Positions 5,459-5,490 of a stretch of DNA of 5,490 nt are shown piece by piece (position 1 is the first letter of the stretch; every line of letters begins with the position of its first letter). Below the pieces are notes generated by a model. That model worked only from the letters and a program-made list of their open reading frames with translations, had not been told where the DNA came from and made no database searches. The position numbers and the translations under genes are program-made. The stretch comes from JAVXAG01 sp036660615 (lineage in GTDB: Bacteria > Bacillota > Clostridia > Peptostreptococcales > Anaerovoracaceae). The stretch covers positions 1 through 5,490 of the forward strand of contig JAVXAG010000112.1 of NCBI GenBank assembly GCA_036660615.1, given 5' to 3'.

Positions 5459-5490
5459 ATGAAAAAGTTTAATAACGTAATTGTAAGAAG
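5459..5490 (+). CDS. Start of a divergent gene, cut by the window edge
   Basis: Only ten complete codons are visible (MKKFNNVIVR), running off the right edge in frame. AGGAG at 5445-5449, 9 bases before the ATG, and the near-consensus promoter at 5386-5413 make this a convincing gene start. The product cannot be identified from ten residues. The F-NVIVR start resembles the beginning of bacterial dimethylarginine dimethylaminohydrolase-like enzymes (arginine deiminase superfamily), but this is a weak guess. By position it is the likely regulatory target of the divergent GntR protein. Confidence 0.75.
   Translation, partial: MKKFNNVIVR

Noticed and set aside
1..5490. CRISPR array, origin of replication or defence system
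   Set aside because: No regularly spaced repeats, DnaA-box clusters or defence-type genes are visible.

Overview
The window is AT-rich, low-GC Firmicutes-type DNA with strong AGGAGG-like ribosome binding sites and canonical TTGACA/TATAAT promoters. The gene content fits an anaerobic Clostridia lineage, most likely Lachnospiraceae-like: a Clostridia-style HTH transposase subunit, a very long multi-sensor diguanylate cyclase, a BspA-type leucine-rich-repeat protein and an FCD-type GntR regulator. The genus cannot be fixed from this sequence alone.

Left part (1-736). A small HTH/coiled-coil protein resembling OrfA of IS3-family elements is followed by no recognisable DDE transposase. It therefore looks like an orphan or deletion remnant of an insertion sequence. 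A complete tRNA-Arg(ACG) gene begins 71 bases after its stop, with its own consensus promoter (571-600), an encoded CCA and a good Rho-independent terminator (698-736).

Middle part (737-4082). After a 178-base gap without a gene lies one large gene for a 1055-residue membrane receptor with a cytoplasmic diguanylate cyclase. Its order is TM, dCache-like extracellular sensor, TM, PAS, PAS, GGDEF, GAF, and a PAS-like domain with a C-x11-C-x2-C cluster. The active site and the RxxD inhibitory site are both intact, so it should make c-di-GMP under feedback control. A 10-bp hairpin plus U-tract that could terminate its transcript lies about 135 bases beyond the stop, inside the oppositely oriented neighbour.

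Right part (4091-5490). On the minus strand, an FCD-family GntR regulator and a small signal-peptide-less leucine-rich-repeat protein form a probable two-gene operon with a 19-base gap. Divergent from them, at the right edge, begins a gene of which only ten codons are visible (MKKFNNVIVR). The 224-base divergent intergenic region holds one good promoter per direction. It also holds three copies of ATTGTAT, two of them inside longer dyads, plus another 15-bp dyad on the gntR -10 box. The simplest reading is that the GntR protein controls the divergent gene and itself through these sites.

There is no sign of a CRISPR array, an origin or a large undescribed multi-gene system. The most interesting parts are the divergent operator region, the gntR-LRR pairing, the antisense overlap of the two convergent units, and the sensor layout of the cyclase.
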